Shown: piece after piece, positions 36,966-46,816 of the stretch
Numbering within the stretch: position 1 is the first letter of the stretch
Layout: each line of letters starts with the position of its first letter
From: an uncultured Chlamydia sp.
GTDB taxonomy: Bacteria > Chlamydiota > Chlamydiia > Chlamydiales > Simkaniaceae
Direction of reading: 5' to 3'
DNA: 64,000 nt
Assembly: GCA_946127115.1 (NCBI GenBank)
Contig: CAMGYI010000001.1
Span: 65,439 to 129,438 of the forward strand
Notes under the pieces: generated by a model
Databases searched by the model: none
What the model was told of the DNA's origin: nothing
Seen by the model: the letters and a program-made list of their open reading frames with translations, nothing else
Translations under genes and position numbers: made by a program

Positions 36966-38147
36966 ATGAGTATTAAGAGTTTAGTAATAGTCACTTCTAT
37001 TTCTTTTTGGATTTGTTCTTTTGGTTTTGCAGATGAGCCATTCTTTTCTGCGGGTCTTCCAACTCGTTCAGACAGTATCCCACATGAACATGTTGCGAAT
37101 GAAGAAGATGCTTACTTAGAGGGGTATATTCAGGCGCTAGTCAATGCTAACTACTATGAATTCGATGTTCTTGTGTATGTGGAAAATAGGGATGTATATC
37201 TTTACAATTTGCCGAAAAATGCTTTGATCAAAAATAGTATTATTTCTTTTGTAAGCGATATCCCTGATGTGAAGTCCGTAACTCCAATTGATAAATTTCC
37301 TGACAAAAAGTTGGTAAAACTTGAAAAAAGAGCGGTTAAGCCTCAGATTAAGGGGATTTGGCTTCCTCAGCAAACCGTTCTCTATCCTCCAATGATTGCT
37401 AATCCTAGAGCAACGATCTATTCAACGGCGTATCATATAGGAGATAATGTTATTGGAAAAAAATCAATCGCTGTTTCCTTGGGAGATAACTTTCCAATTT
37501 TCCGGTGGCGCAATGTTCTTCCTTGGCAAGGAGATATGCAAATTGACATTCAGGCAGGAATTTGGTCTGTGTTCAAGATGGGTGTAAACTTCAATAGGGA
37601 GATTTCTGAACTCGTTAATACCGACTATCTTGTTGGGTTTCCCTTAAGTTATGCTTTTGATAAATGGGCATTTCGTTTCCGAGTATACCACGTTTCGTCT
37701 CATTTAGGAGATGAGTATCTAGTTCATAACCAATTGGTTGAAAGATTAAACCCTAGTATGGAAGCGGTTGATCTCTTTACGTCATATCAGGTGAACAGTG
37801 CTCTTCGAGTCTACGGTGGATTTGGTTGGGTTTTTCATAGTGATAAAACCTATCCTATTAAGCCGCCGTTCTACTTTGAATGGGGTGGAGAAGTGCGTCT
37901 GCTTGGCCGCAAATTTTTCTATCATCGCCTCTACGGAACAGTATTTCTATCTATCTATCTCAGGAATTGGCAGGTCAATAACTGGAATCTTGATGGAACA
38001 TATATGGCGGGGTATGAAATCAGTAAGCTTCAAGGGGTGGGGAGAAAAATGCGGATTTTTGTTAATTATCATCGCGGCTACTCCGAAGGGCAATTTTTTA
38101 AAGATCGCACCTCATGGACGGGTTTCGGCTTTTCTTGGGGCTTCTAA
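36966..38147 (+). CDS. Putative outer-membrane protein, DUF1207-like
   Basis: 393 aa; signal peptide, 'YLEGYIQALVNANYY', barrel-like alternation, C-terminal aromatic residue (GFSWGF). Confidence 0.6.
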   Translation: MSIKSLVIVTSISFWICSFGFADEPFFSAGLPTRSDSIPHEHVANEEDAYLEGYIQALVNANYYEFDVLVYVENRDVYLYNLPKNALIKNSIISFVSDIPDVKSVTPIDKFPDKKLVKLEKRAVKPQIKGIWLPQQTVLYPPMIANPRATIYSTAYHIGDNVIGKKSIAVSLGDNFPIFRWRNVLPWQGDMQIDIQAGIWSVFKMGVNFNREISELVNTDYLVGFPLSYAFDKWAFRFRVYHVSSHLGDEYLVHNQLVERLNPSMEAVDLFTSYQVNSALRVYGGFGWVFHSDKTYPIKPPFYFEWGGEVRLLGRKFFYHRLYGTVFLSIYLRNWQVNNWNLDGTYMAGYEISKLQGVGRKMRIFVNYHRGYSEGQFFKDRTSWTGFGFSWGF

Positions 38148-38191
38148 CCCCTTGCTTAATAATGTTTGAAAGTGGATAATGCGGCCCTATT

Positions 38192-39424
38192 ATGAGTATT
38201 TATCGGAATAAAACGTTCGGAAGTACCCTCTTAGTTGGTGGAACATCGATTGGAGCAGGAATGCTTGCCCTTCCTTTGGCGACCGGAGCAGGAGGTTTTT
38301 TTCCTTCGAGCATCTTACTCTTTATTGCATTTGCTTTTATGCTTATGAGTCTTTTTTTCTTGCTCGAAGCAACTTTGATGTCAGAGAAGATTAATGCGAA
38401 CTTGATCACGATCTGTAAAGAACGTCTGGGTTCTGTGGGTGAATTTACCGCCTGGGTCTCTTTTTTGATGCTTCTATACTCTGTGGCTGCTGCCTATCTT
38501 TCGGGTGGAGGGTCATTGATTGCAGATGTTCTGAGCTCAAGTCTTAAGATGACCGTTTCTGCAAATGTAGGAATACTTATTTTCCTGGCCGTATTTGGAT
38601 TCATCGTAGTTTTTGAAACAAAAGCAGTTGATGCCATTAACCGCATTTGCATGATTGGATTGGCTCTTTCGTTTTTTTTCCTCCTTATCTTTGTGACCCC
38701 TCATGTGGAGGTTAGCAACTATAGCGGAGGGAAGCCAAAGTATCTATGGGCGGCTGTGCCGGTAGTTGCCCTCTCCTTTACTTCACACATTATTGTGCCC
38801 AGCTTGAGAAATTATTTGGATGGTGATGTTGCAAAGCTCAAAAAGGCTCTCTTATATGGGAGTTTGATCCCTCTTATCTTTTATTTGGTTTGGGAATTTT
38901 TAATCATTGGAATGCTTCCTTTATCCGGAAAATATGGTCTTGAAACTATTGGGGGTGCTCCTCATCCGGTTGCAGGTCTGACGGATGCTCTGAATGCTAT
39001 CTTGGGAGTTCCTTGGGTTGCAATTGTTGTGGGCCTGTTTTCGTTTTTTGCTCTTGTGACATCATTTTTTGGTGTGGCTCTTAGCTTGTATGATTTTTTA
39101 GCTGACGGCTTCAAGATTAAGAAGACGATCAAGGGGAGAATCCTTCTTCTTTTATTAATGTTTGCACTACCACTCCTTTTCTCTCTGTTCTATCCAGGAG
39201 GATTTGTGTTAGCTTTAGGCTATGCCGGAGTCTTTGTGGCGATCCTATATGGGATTCTTCCAGCTTTTATGGTCTGGCATGGCCGCTATTTTGAAAAGAA
39301 GAAAGAGCGTTTCCGTGTCTTTGGAGGAAAGGTTACCCTCCTAATTATGTTTGTAGGATCTCTGGCGATCGTTATCTTCCAAATTGCTGCGACTCAGGGG
39401 TGGCTTCCAACCCTATCAAGTTAG
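38192..39424 (+). CDS. Aromatic amino acid (Trp/Tyr) permease, HAAAP family
   Basis: 410 aa; 'GSTLLVGGTSIGAGMLALPLATGAGGFFPS', multi-TM; resembles chlamydial TyrP. Confidence 0.85.
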   Translation: MSIYRNKTFGSTLLVGGTSIGAGMLALPLATGAGGFFPSSILLFIAFAFMLMSLFFLLEATLMSEKINANLITICKERLGSVGEFTAWVSFLMLLYSVAAAYLSGGGSLIADVLSSSLKMTVSANVGILIFLAVFGFIVVFETKAVDAINRICMIGLALSFFFLLIFVTPHVEVSNYSGGKPKYLWAAVPVVALSFTSHIIVPSLRNYLDGDVAKLKKALLYGSLIPLIFYLVWEFLIIGMLPLSGKYGLETIGGAPHPVAGLTDALNAILGVPWVAIVVGLFSFFALVTSFFGVALSLYDFLADGFKIKKTIKGRILLLLLMFALPLLFSLFYPGGFVLALGYAGVFVAILYGILPAFMVWHGRYFEKKKERFRVFGGKVTLLIMFVGSLAIVIFQIAATQGWLPTLSS

Positions 39425-39435
39425 GGAAAGGAGAT

Positions 39436-39540
39436 ATGAAGCCAAGAAAAACAAACAAAAAGGTTGTGATTGGGCTTTTGATTCTTTTTGTTCTGTTCTT
39501 TTTATTTTACTACTTTGTTTCTCTACTTTCGATCAACTAA
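39436..39540 (+). CDS. 34-aa single-TM small protein
   Basis: Read directly: MKPRKTNKKVVIGLLILFVLFFLFYYFVSLLSIN*; strong RBS aaaggagat. Below track cutoff. Confidence 0.55.
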   Translation: MKPRKTNKKVVIGLLILFVLFFLFYYFVSLLSIN

Positions 39541-41654
39541 TCCTTATCAATGATTTTAAATCCTTCTGGATAGATGGGACCTTGAGGTCCAATCGAGAGT
39601 TTCCCTGTGAAGAAATCCTCGTAAACTCTTAATCCTTGTTCAGCAGTTTGAACGCAAAAGAAACAATTGCTCACCCATTCGGAGCCGGCGATGGTTCCGG
39701 CGTTTGTGTTACATTCAAAGCGCGCTGTGATTTTTTGGTTCCAATACTTAGGAGGGCCTACTAGGAGGATTGGGCTAGGGGATTTGACCCCGGTTTTTCG
39801 GCGAATTTCTTCGATGGCATACTCAAAGTCAGTTCCAATTCCCCCTGTAAGAAAAATTGGGAAGTCAAGATGAAATTCAGCTTGTCTTTCTACTAAACGA
39901 TCCAGACGGTAGGTCATTTTTGCTTCGATAAATGGGTTTTGTTCCTGTTCATTTACGACTTGATTTTTGTTTGTGCGGAAGTCAAGAATATTTGCACATG
40001 AAAGGATCCCAAGATCTTTGGCTGCTCGGTTTCCAATACTCATCATTCCAGGGCCGCCACCCGTGACAAGTGCTAGAGGAGTCTCAGGATTGAGAAGAGG
40101 GTGGCTGCACCCACCTTTTATCTGAAGAAGGCCTTTGAGGAGGTCTTGGATGAGGTGTTCGAAGCCCCCTTCCATTAGGTTCGAGCCATAGATTCCAACC
40201 ATGGTGGCTGCAATGAAGGTTTCAACTTTAGAAAGAGGAACAAACATCCCAGAATCTTTACCAGATTTAGGAACATATCGGAGGATTTTATTGCATCTTC
40301 GGTCCAACCAGTAGATCGAAATCCCAAATTTTGCTAAATCGAGGAGAAGGGAGCGATCTTCATGGGAAAAATATTCCCCATGTGAGCGTGAGGGTTGTTC
40401 GAAGTAGACTCCTTTCAAACCGTCGTGGATTTGTTCACTGAGGAGCATGCGTTTCATAATTGGTGAGGGAAAAAACCGACTAAGAAGGATTCCTTGGCTT
40501 GTAATTACCCCTTTTTCGATTGCTTCTAAGTAGGGGTAGGAGGGTTGGGCGTGCATATACTTTTCGACTTTTTCTGCTTGCCTAGTGGGATGAAAAAAGC
40601 CAGGGAATGTTTCGTACGCTGATTCGGTTTGGATCCAGTCATTGGGTGTCAGGTTGTGAAGTTGATCTCCTTTTACAACGAAAGTAGCGCATTTGTGGTG
40701 GGCTGGATTTGGAGCTGTCTCGAGTGCTTTGAAGAGAATTTTAGGGTCATCAATTGAGGCTTGAAGTTGGTCCCTATCCGAAAAAAATACATGTTCTCGA
40801 TAGGGATCAAGTGTGTAAAATTCTAGAGGGATTTGCGTGATCTCTTCAGAACTCTTTCCATATAGTTCATAGATATCTCCGGAGGCGAAGGTGTCGGGCT
40901 GAAGAATTGATGCGGCTGTGTGTTTGACCCCTTTGGGAAGAAGGGTATTAACAACATGGCCAAATACTGTTCGAATGTGAAGAGGGAGAGTATTTACAAG
41001 GAGGAGCCCTCCATTCAAGACATGCTCCTTTTCTTCCCACCTTTGAGTAAGGCGGATGAGTTCCCTCACCTTAACGTTGGGGTATTTTAGAGCCTCAACA
41101 AGGACGGGTATCAGCCCATTTATCTTCTTGTCGTAGATTTGATTGCCTTTCTTTAGGGGAAGAAAGGCAATCATTCTTCCGTCAATTTGTTCTAGAGTCC
41201 AGTTGGCTTTTCCATCCTGCTCCCCAAGAGAAAGAAGGGGTTTACCAACACGATCACTGCGTCCAAACATTCGCGATAGATAGATCGGTTCACGGACTCT
41301 TCTTCTTTCATCGGCAGCGAATAGCTTACCAACATAGATCTCTTTTTGAAGATGAGAGAGAATGATATCTCCCTCGTTAGAGAGAGAGTGAAGTTCAACA
41401 AGAACTTCACTGCTTCGTTTTGCTTTTGAGAGGTCCAGTTCTTTTAGGGTAGCAGTTACCCCAAGTTGAGCAAGTGTACTTTTTAGATTAAACAAGACTT
41501 GACTTTGATCAATGGTAAACCCTAAAAATAAAGGAGAGATATCTTCTATCCGTACCCTTATTTCTACCTTCCTTTGATCGATAGGGGAAATAGAGATAAT
41601 TTTTCCATCGGGGGTGACTAGGTCATGATGCAAAAATGATAAGGTTGCTCTCAT
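39537..41654 (-). CDS. Large protein with C-terminal LOG/lysine-decarboxylase-like Rossmann domain
   Basis: 705 aa; 'ALVTGGGPGMMSIGNRAAKDLGILSCANILDF ... FPIFLTGGIGTDFEYAIEEIRRKTG' (GGGPGxM ... GGxGTxxE). Confidence 0.7.
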   Translation of the reverse strand: MRATLSFLHHDLVTPDGKIISISPIDQRKVEIRVRIEDISPLFLGFTIDQSQVLFNLKSTLAQLGVTATLKELDLSKAKRSSEVLVELHSLSNEGDIILSHLQKEIYVGKLFAADERRRVREPIYLSRMFGRSDRVGKPLLSLGEQDGKANWTLEQIDGRMIAFLPLKKGNQIYDKKINGLIPVLVEALKYPNVKVRELIRLTQRWEEKEHVLNGGLLLVNTLPLHIRTVFGHVVNTLLPKGVKHTAASILQPDTFASGDIYELYGKSSEEITQIPLEFYTLDPYREHVFFSDRDQLQASIDDPKILFKALETAPNPAHHKCATFVVKGDQLHNLTPNDWIQTESAYETFPGFFHPTRQAEKVEKYMHAQPSYPYLEAIEKGVITSQGILLSRFFPSPIMKRMLLSEQIHDGLKGVYFEQPSRSHGEYFSHEDRSLLLDLAKFGISIYWLDRRCNKILRYVPKSGKDSGMFVPLSKVETFIAATMVGIYGSNLMEGGFEHLIQDLLKGLLQIKGGCSHPLLNPETPLALVTGGGPGMMSIGNRAAKDLGILSCANILDFRTNKNQVVNEQEQNPFIEAKMTYRLDRLVERQAEFHLDFPIFLTGGIGTDFEYAIEEIRRKTGVKSPSPILLVGPPKYWNQKITARFECNTNAGTIAGSEWVSNCFFCVQTAEQGLRVYEDFFTGKLSIGPQGPIYPEGFKIIDKD

Positions 41655-41720
41655 GGTTTCACTGTAGGGGAATCTTTCTTCTTGAGCAATTAATTTTTAA
41701 GGAGTACCATCGGTCGGTTC

Positions 41721-42605
41721 ATGGAAAATGCAGAGATAAAGTGTCGCACATTCGGTACCCACGATGGTAGCTTTCACGCAGATGAGGTGACAGCATGTGC
41801 TCTTCTGCTCTTATTTGATCTCATTGATATGGAAGGTATTGTCCGCACACGAGATCAAAAATTACTTGCCAGGTGTGAATACGTTTGCGATGTTGGTGGA
41901 ATCTATGATCCGTCTATCAAGCGTTTTGACCATCATCAATCTAATTATAATGGAAGCTTTAGTAGTGCTGGAATGATCCTTAAATATCTGAAGGATCAGA
42001 AAACCCTTGATGATAAACTGTATCAATATATCAATGGGTCTCTTGTAACAGGGGTGGATGCAATTGACAATGGGAAGGCTGCGCCAATGATGGGGCATTG
42101 CTCTTTTTCTTCTGTGATCGCTAATTTTGTTCCTGTTCGATACGATGCGAATAAAGAGATTTTTCAAGGGGCCTTTTTTCGGGCGCTTGATTTTTGTTTG
42201 GGGCACTTAGCTCGATTAATCGCAAAGTATAAATACATTCAGGAGTGTCGAGGGAAGGTTAAGGCTGAAATGGATAAATGGCAAAAAGTGATGTATTTTG
42301 ATGAAGCTATGCCTTGGATCGAGTCCTTTTTTGATCTAGGAGGTGGCAAACATGTAGCACAATTCATTATCATGCCTGCGGGAGATCAATGGAAACTTCG
42401 GGGGATTCCCCCCTCTTATGATAAGCGTATGCAGGTAAGAGTTCCCATGCCAAAAGAGTGGGCAGGACTAATCGATGAAGAACTTAAGGGCAAGTCAGGG
42501 ATTTTAGGAGCGGTATTTTGCCACAAGGGAAGGTTTATTTCAATTTGGAAGACTAAGGAAGACGCAGAGAAAGCTCTAGAATATATCCAAAGGAAAATAC
42601 GGTGA
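41721..42605 (+). CDS. MYG1 family protein (UPF0160)
   Basis: 'FGTHDGSFHADEVTACALLLLFD ... RTRD ... DVGGIYDPSIKRFDHHQSNYNG' DHH-type motif. Confidence 0.9.
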   Translation: MENAEIKCRTFGTHDGSFHADEVTACALLLLFDLIDMEGIVRTRDQKLLARCEYVCDVGGIYDPSIKRFDHHQSNYNGSFSSAGMILKYLKDQKTLDDKLYQYINGSLVTGVDAIDNGKAAPMMGHCSFSSVIANFVPVRYDANKEIFQGAFFRALDFCLGHLARLIAKYKYIQECRGKVKAEMDKWQKVMYFDEAMPWIESFFDLGGGKHVAQFIIMPAGDQWKLRGIPPSYDKRMQVRVPMPKEWAGLIDEELKGKSGILGAVFCHKGRFISIWKTKEDAEKALEYIQRKIR

Positions 42606-42937
42606 GTACAATTTTTGGAAAGATTATCAAGGGGGACGTCCCTTCTTCTAAAGTCTTTGAAAGTGACACACTTCTTGTCATAAAAGATATTAGTCCAAAA
42701 GCACCTGTCCACCTCCTTTTGATCCCTAAAAAGGAATATACATCGCTTCAGAAGGTTCCAAAAAAGGACCTTAATGTGATGAGTGAAATTATAGATGTTG
42801 CTCAATCCCTTGCTGAGAAATTTGGGGTTGCAGACAATTACCGATTGCTGACAAATATTGGAACTAAAGCAGGGCAGTCGGTTCTCCACCTTCATTTTCA
42901 TTTAATTGGTGGAAAGGCGCTCGGCCCGATGGCATGA
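42602..42937 (+). CDS. HIT family hydrolase (HinT-like)
   Basis: 111 aa; 'IFGKIIKGDVPSSKVFESD', 'GQSVLHLHFHLIGGKAL' (HxHxH). Confidence 0.93.
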   Translation: MSTIFGKIIKGDVPSSKVFESDTLLVIKDISPKAPVHLLLIPKKEYTSLQKVPKKDLNVMSEIIDVAQSLAEKFGVADNYRLLTNIGTKAGQSVLHLHFHLIGGKALGPMA

Positions 42938-42941
42938 CTCT

Positions 42942-44651
42942 ATGAAATGTATCATATTTTTGTTCCTCCTATCCTCTCTTTGTGCGACAGAAGCAGAAAT
43001 GATCAAGAGGATTCATTCACATCTTTTGATTCACGACTACCATTCTGCCCTCCGCGCTTGTGAGGGAGGTCTTCAAAAACACCCTGATTCTAAAGGGTTG
43101 AAGAGAGTGTATGTTCGAACTCTTGCAGAAAATGGAAAAGATGATGAAGCGATTATGGAATGGAAGTTCCTTGGACTTAAAGAGGACGAAAATTCTGATC
43201 TTATTGAAACCTTGGCTTGGGGAGTCCTAGCACGCTCTGAAAATTCCCCTCAGTTTGTTGTCAATATTGCTTCCCTTATGAGTGCATATTACACCGATGA
43301 CGTCCGCACCGTTCAAATGCTTTGTAATCAACTGAGTTCTTCAAATGCATTGCTTCGGTCCGTGGCTGCGCAGCTATCGCCGCATTATCGCGATGTTTCC
43401 TTGATTGAAGAGCTTACGAGACTTCTGAGCCGGGAAAAAACTTGGTTTGTTCGATTAGAGGTGATTAAAGCCCTCGGTGCTATGGAAGTGAAAGAGATCC
43501 AAGAGCCTTTGAAAAACCTTATTGTTGGGTCTCGGACAACAGCAGAGGAAAAGGGGGCGGCGATTGCGTCTCTTGTTAACATTTATGAAGATGTTGGAGA
43601 GGAAGAGCTGTTAAAACTGATTCACTCAAAACGAGCGGGGTTGCGTCATTTAGCCTGTCAAATTGTATCGCACTTTGACCTCAGGCAAAAGGCATCAATG
43701 ATAGAGCTTCTTTTAGAAGACCCTTCTTCGGATGTCCGAATGTCTGCTTTGACGACTCTTTACTTTATGGGTATCGATAATTTAGGTCCTGTAACTTTGG
43801 TGAAGATGATTGATATGACTGAGGATTCCCACCCTCCAGTTGCTCTGACTGCTGCTTGGGTTGTTTCCCAGGTCTCTCCTGAGACGTCGTTGCAAGTTGT
43901 TCGTCAATGGGTCTATTCAACCGATGAATCTTCTAGGCGCTTGGCTGCCTTTGTTTTGGGAAGGCTGGGACATGTTGGAATGAATCTTTCTCACCAAGTC
44001 TTGAAAATTACCCCCGATCCTTTTGTGAAGGCTAATTTAGTATTAGGTGAAATTGGGCAGGGTGGAAATCCAGAGAGACTTTCTGATACTCTCTATGCTT
44101 TCTTAATGCTCCGAAGAGAAAAGCTGATGTGGGATGGAACGCAATCCCCCCTATTCCAAGTCTTGGCACCCTCAAAAATTTGTCACGTTCCCCAGATCCC
44201 TCAATATCCAACAATAGTGGATCAACTCACACGCCTAGAAATATTAGGGATGCTCACAGCGTTAAAACATCCAAAAGCCAAGGATGCAGTTAAAAGCTTT
44301 TTGACAGAACATGCTCTTGGGGTAACTTATGCTGCGTCGAACACTCTTCTTGAAGAAGGAGGGGAAGAAGCGATCGGAATTCTCCGCACTTTGCTTCATG
44401 AAGAGGACGAAAATGTTCGGGTACAGGCAGCACTTGTTCTAGCGCTTTCTTGGGGAGAATCCGAAGCAATAAAAGTACTTCAGGAAGCCTATTTTTCTGT
44501 TAACCGTGAAATGAAGATTAACATTTTAGGGGCTCTGGGTTATGTAGGTGATAGGAGTTCGATACCCTTTTTGATACAGCAGTTAGAAGAACCGTATCAA
44601 ATATTAAAAGTAGTGGCGGCTTCTGCCCTCATTCAATGCATGTACCATTAA
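42942..44651 (+). CDS. HEAT-repeat protein with signal peptide
   Basis: Start placed at ATG 42942 (MKCIIFLFLLSSLCATEAE...). Repeats e.g. 'LIHSKRAGLRHLACQIVSHFD', 'LLEDPSSDVRMSALTTLYFMG'. Confidence 0.8.
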   Translation: MKCIIFLFLLSSLCATEAEMIKRIHSHLLIHDYHSALRACEGGLQKHPDSKGLKRVYVRTLAENGKDDEAIMEWKFLGLKEDENSDLIETLAWGVLARSENSPQFVVNIASLMSAYYTDDVRTVQMLCNQLSSSNALLRSVAAQLSPHYRDVSLIEELTRLLSREKTWFVRLEVIKALGAMEVKEIQEPLKNLIVGSRTTAEEKGAAIASLVNIYEDVGEEELLKLIHSKRAGLRHLACQIVSHFDLRQKASMIELLLEDPSSDVRMSALTTLYFMGIDNLGPVTLVKMIDMTEDSHPPVALTAAWVVSQVSPETSLQVVRQWVYSTDESSRRLAAFVLGRLGHVGMNLSHQVLKITPDPFVKANLVLGEIGQGGNPERLSDTLYAFLMLRREKLMWDGTQSPLFQVLAPSKICHVPQIPQYPTIVDQLTRLEILGMLTALKHPKAKDAVKSFLTEHALGVTYAASNTLLEEGGEEAIGILRTLLHEEDENVRVQAALVLALSWGESEAIKVLQEAYFSVNREMKINILGALGYVGDRSSIPFLIQQLEEPYQILKVVAASALIQCMYH

Positions 44652-44666
44652 TTTGCAGGTAAGGTT

Positions 44667-45845
44667 ATGAACATCAAAGAAATTCAAAAACAGCTTCACT
44701 TTTACAATATTGATGGGTGGTTACTTTACGATTTTCATGGAAAGAACCCCCTTGCTCTAGAAGTAATGAAAGTTCCGAAAGAGATGCTCATGACCCGTCG
44801 GTGTTTTTATTGGGTTCCCTACGAAGGAGTTCCAAAAAAACTTGTTCATAGGATTGAGGCTCATAACTTGGACCATTTGCCAGGTGAGAAAACCCTTTAC
44901 GCTTCATGGAAGGAAATGCACTACCATCTAAAAAAACTGCTCCATGGGAAGAAGAAAATTGCTATGGAATATTCCCCGAACCAGGCTATTCCCACTATAT
45001 CGCTAGTTGATGGGGGGCTTATTGACTTGATTAGAGGATTTGGACCCAAAGTCGTCAGTTCTGCGCCTTTCTTGCAATCATTCACTTGTCTATGGAGTGA
45101 TGAACAATACAAACTCCATAAAGAAGCAGCAGAGGTTCTTGAAAATGCAGTGACAGATGCTTGGAAACTCATTAAAAACCATCTGGAAAAGGGGGAATTT
45201 ATCGATGAGTATCAAGTCCAGCAATTCATATTGGAGGAGTTTGAAGAAAATCACTGTTTGACAGAAGGAGTTCCCATTTGCGCGGTTAATGCAAATGCTG
45301 CTGATCCCCACTACTGTCCTACAGAAAAGAAACATACAGCGATTCATCGTGGGGACTTTATCTTAATCGATCTTTGGTGCAAAAAAGATAAAAAAGATGC
45401 CGTATTTTCCGATATTACTCGTGTGGGAGTAGCCTCTAAAAAGCCCACTCAAAGACATCAAGAGATTTTTGGTATTGTAAGGAAGGCGCAACAAGCTGGG
45501 ACTGATCTTATTATTGAAAGATATGCAAAGGGAAAAGAGGTAAAAGGAGCTGAGGTTGATGCAAAAGTGCACGGCATTATTGAGAAAGAGGGGTATGGAG
45601 ATTATTTTACCCACCGGACCGGTCATAACATTCATACAGAGAATCATGGGTTTGGAGCCAATCTTGATAATCGAGAGACAGAGGACAACCGCCTTCTAAT
45701 TCCTCGAACCTGTTTTTCTAATGAGCCAGGGATCTATCTTCCAGGAGAGTTTGGTGTTCGCTTGGAGTATGATATCTTTATTCATGAGGGGGGGGAGATA
45801 GAAATAACTCTTCCACCGCAAGAGGAGATTGTTACCCTAGGATAG
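44667..45845 (+). CDS. M24 family (Xaa-Pro) metallopeptidase
   Basis: 392 aa; 'IDLWCKKDKKDAVFSDITRVGV', 'FTHRTGHNIHTENHG', 'SNEPGIYLPGEFGVRLEYDIFI'. Confidence 0.9.
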   Translation: MNIKEIQKQLHFYNIDGWLLYDFHGKNPLALEVMKVPKEMLMTRRCFYWVPYEGVPKKLVHRIEAHNLDHLPGEKTLYASWKEMHYHLKKLLHGKKKIAMEYSPNQAIPTISLVDGGLIDLIRGFGPKVVSSAPFLQSFTCLWSDEQYKLHKEAAEVLENAVTDAWKLIKNHLEKGEFIDEYQVQQFILEEFEENHCLTEGVPICAVNANAADPHYCPTEKKHTAIHRGDFILIDLWCKKDKKDAVFSDITRVGVASKKPTQRHQEIFGIVRKAQQAGTDLIIERYAKGKEVKGAEVDAKVHGIIEKEGYGDYFTHRTGHNIHTENHGFGANLDNRETEDNRLLIPRTCFSNEPGIYLPGEFGVRLEYDIFIHEGGEIEITLPPQEEIVTLG

Positions 45846-45879
45846 AAATTTCTCGTACTAGATAGTAATAGTCACGAGA

Positions 45880-46335
45880 TTTCCGTCCAAGAAGCCAAAC
45901 CTCCTCTATGAACTGCAGCCAAGAAAGAAGTTGTGTTTTTGACATAGCGGGTAGCGATTCCCCTCCAGCGTTTCAGTTAGAGAAAAGTATTTTTCACGCT
46001 GTGCCTCAACTTGTACAAATATTTATCGTATTCTCTTTATATCTTTCTGTTTTTCTTGGAAGGCATGACTTTGTATACCTTTGAAAAATCGCTTGGGCTA
46101 CGATTGCATCGCTATTCCACCCCCGGTCTCCCAAGAGATGCTCTGCATCAATCCCAGCAATCAGATGTTCAGCCTGAACATAAATTCGATTAGATATCTG
46201 CTGTAATAATCGCTCTGAAAGGCATACCATGCGCATCCACTGTCAAATATAGTTTTGTGTTGACCCCAACTTTTGTCCGCCCCATATCCAGTGATAAGGA
46301 AAGACTCAGTGATTGCGAAATAACTCGATTTGTCA
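45880..46335 (-). pseudogene. Degraded IS5-family transposase (catalytic half), several frameshifts
   Basis: Reverse strand pieces: 'MTNRVISQSLSLSLDMGRTKVGVNTKLYLTVDAHGMPFRAIITADI', 'VQAEHLIAGIDAEHLLGDRGWNSDAIVAQAI', 'LKRWRGIATRYVKNTTSFLAAVH', in different frames. Confidence 0.8.
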
Positions 46336-46353
46336 TTCCAAAAGGTGTGGGAT

Positions 46354-46785
46354 TTAAGTCAGCCACTTAAGAGACTCTCTTTGCAGTTTTTGGTAAAGAC
46401 TATTTAACCCATTGGCTCGGGAGGGGGAAAGAGCGCTCAGAAGACCCATCTTTTTAATAAATGTTGGGGGGCACTTGAACACAACCTCTGGAGGTTCTCC
46501 GTTGTAGACTTGTGTTAAAAGGAAGGCTAATCCCGCAGAAATTAGAGCATCAGAGTGAGTAGAAATCAGGAGTTGTCTGTTTTTACACGCAACTTTCAAG
46601 TAAAGGAGGCTTTGACATCCTTGAACAAGGTGATTTTCGATTTGGTCTTCAGGGGTCATTGGAGAAGAAGAGCGCCCCAGTTCAATCACATGACGATACT
46701 TTTCTTCTTGTGTGGAAAGTGAAGAAAAAGTCTTTAGAAACTTGCGCTGTTTTTCAAGACAGTTTTGTAATTCCATGGCACACAC
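46354..46785 (-). CDS. SufE-like cysteine desulfurase activator
   Basis: 143 aa; 'EEKYRHVIELGRSSSPMTPEDQIENHLVQGCQSLLYLKV', 'STHSDALISAGLAFLLTQVYNG'. Confidence 0.85.
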   Translation of the reverse strand: MCAMELQNCLEKQRKFLKTFSSLSTQEEKYRHVIELGRSSSPMTPEDQIENHLVQGCQSLLYLKVACKNRQLLISTHSDALISAGLAFLLTQVYNGEPPEVVFKCPPTFIKKMGLLSALSPSRANGLNSLYQKLQRESLKWLT

Positions 46786-46816
46786 TCAAAAGTCTATCTC
46801 CAGAGAAGGTTATCAT

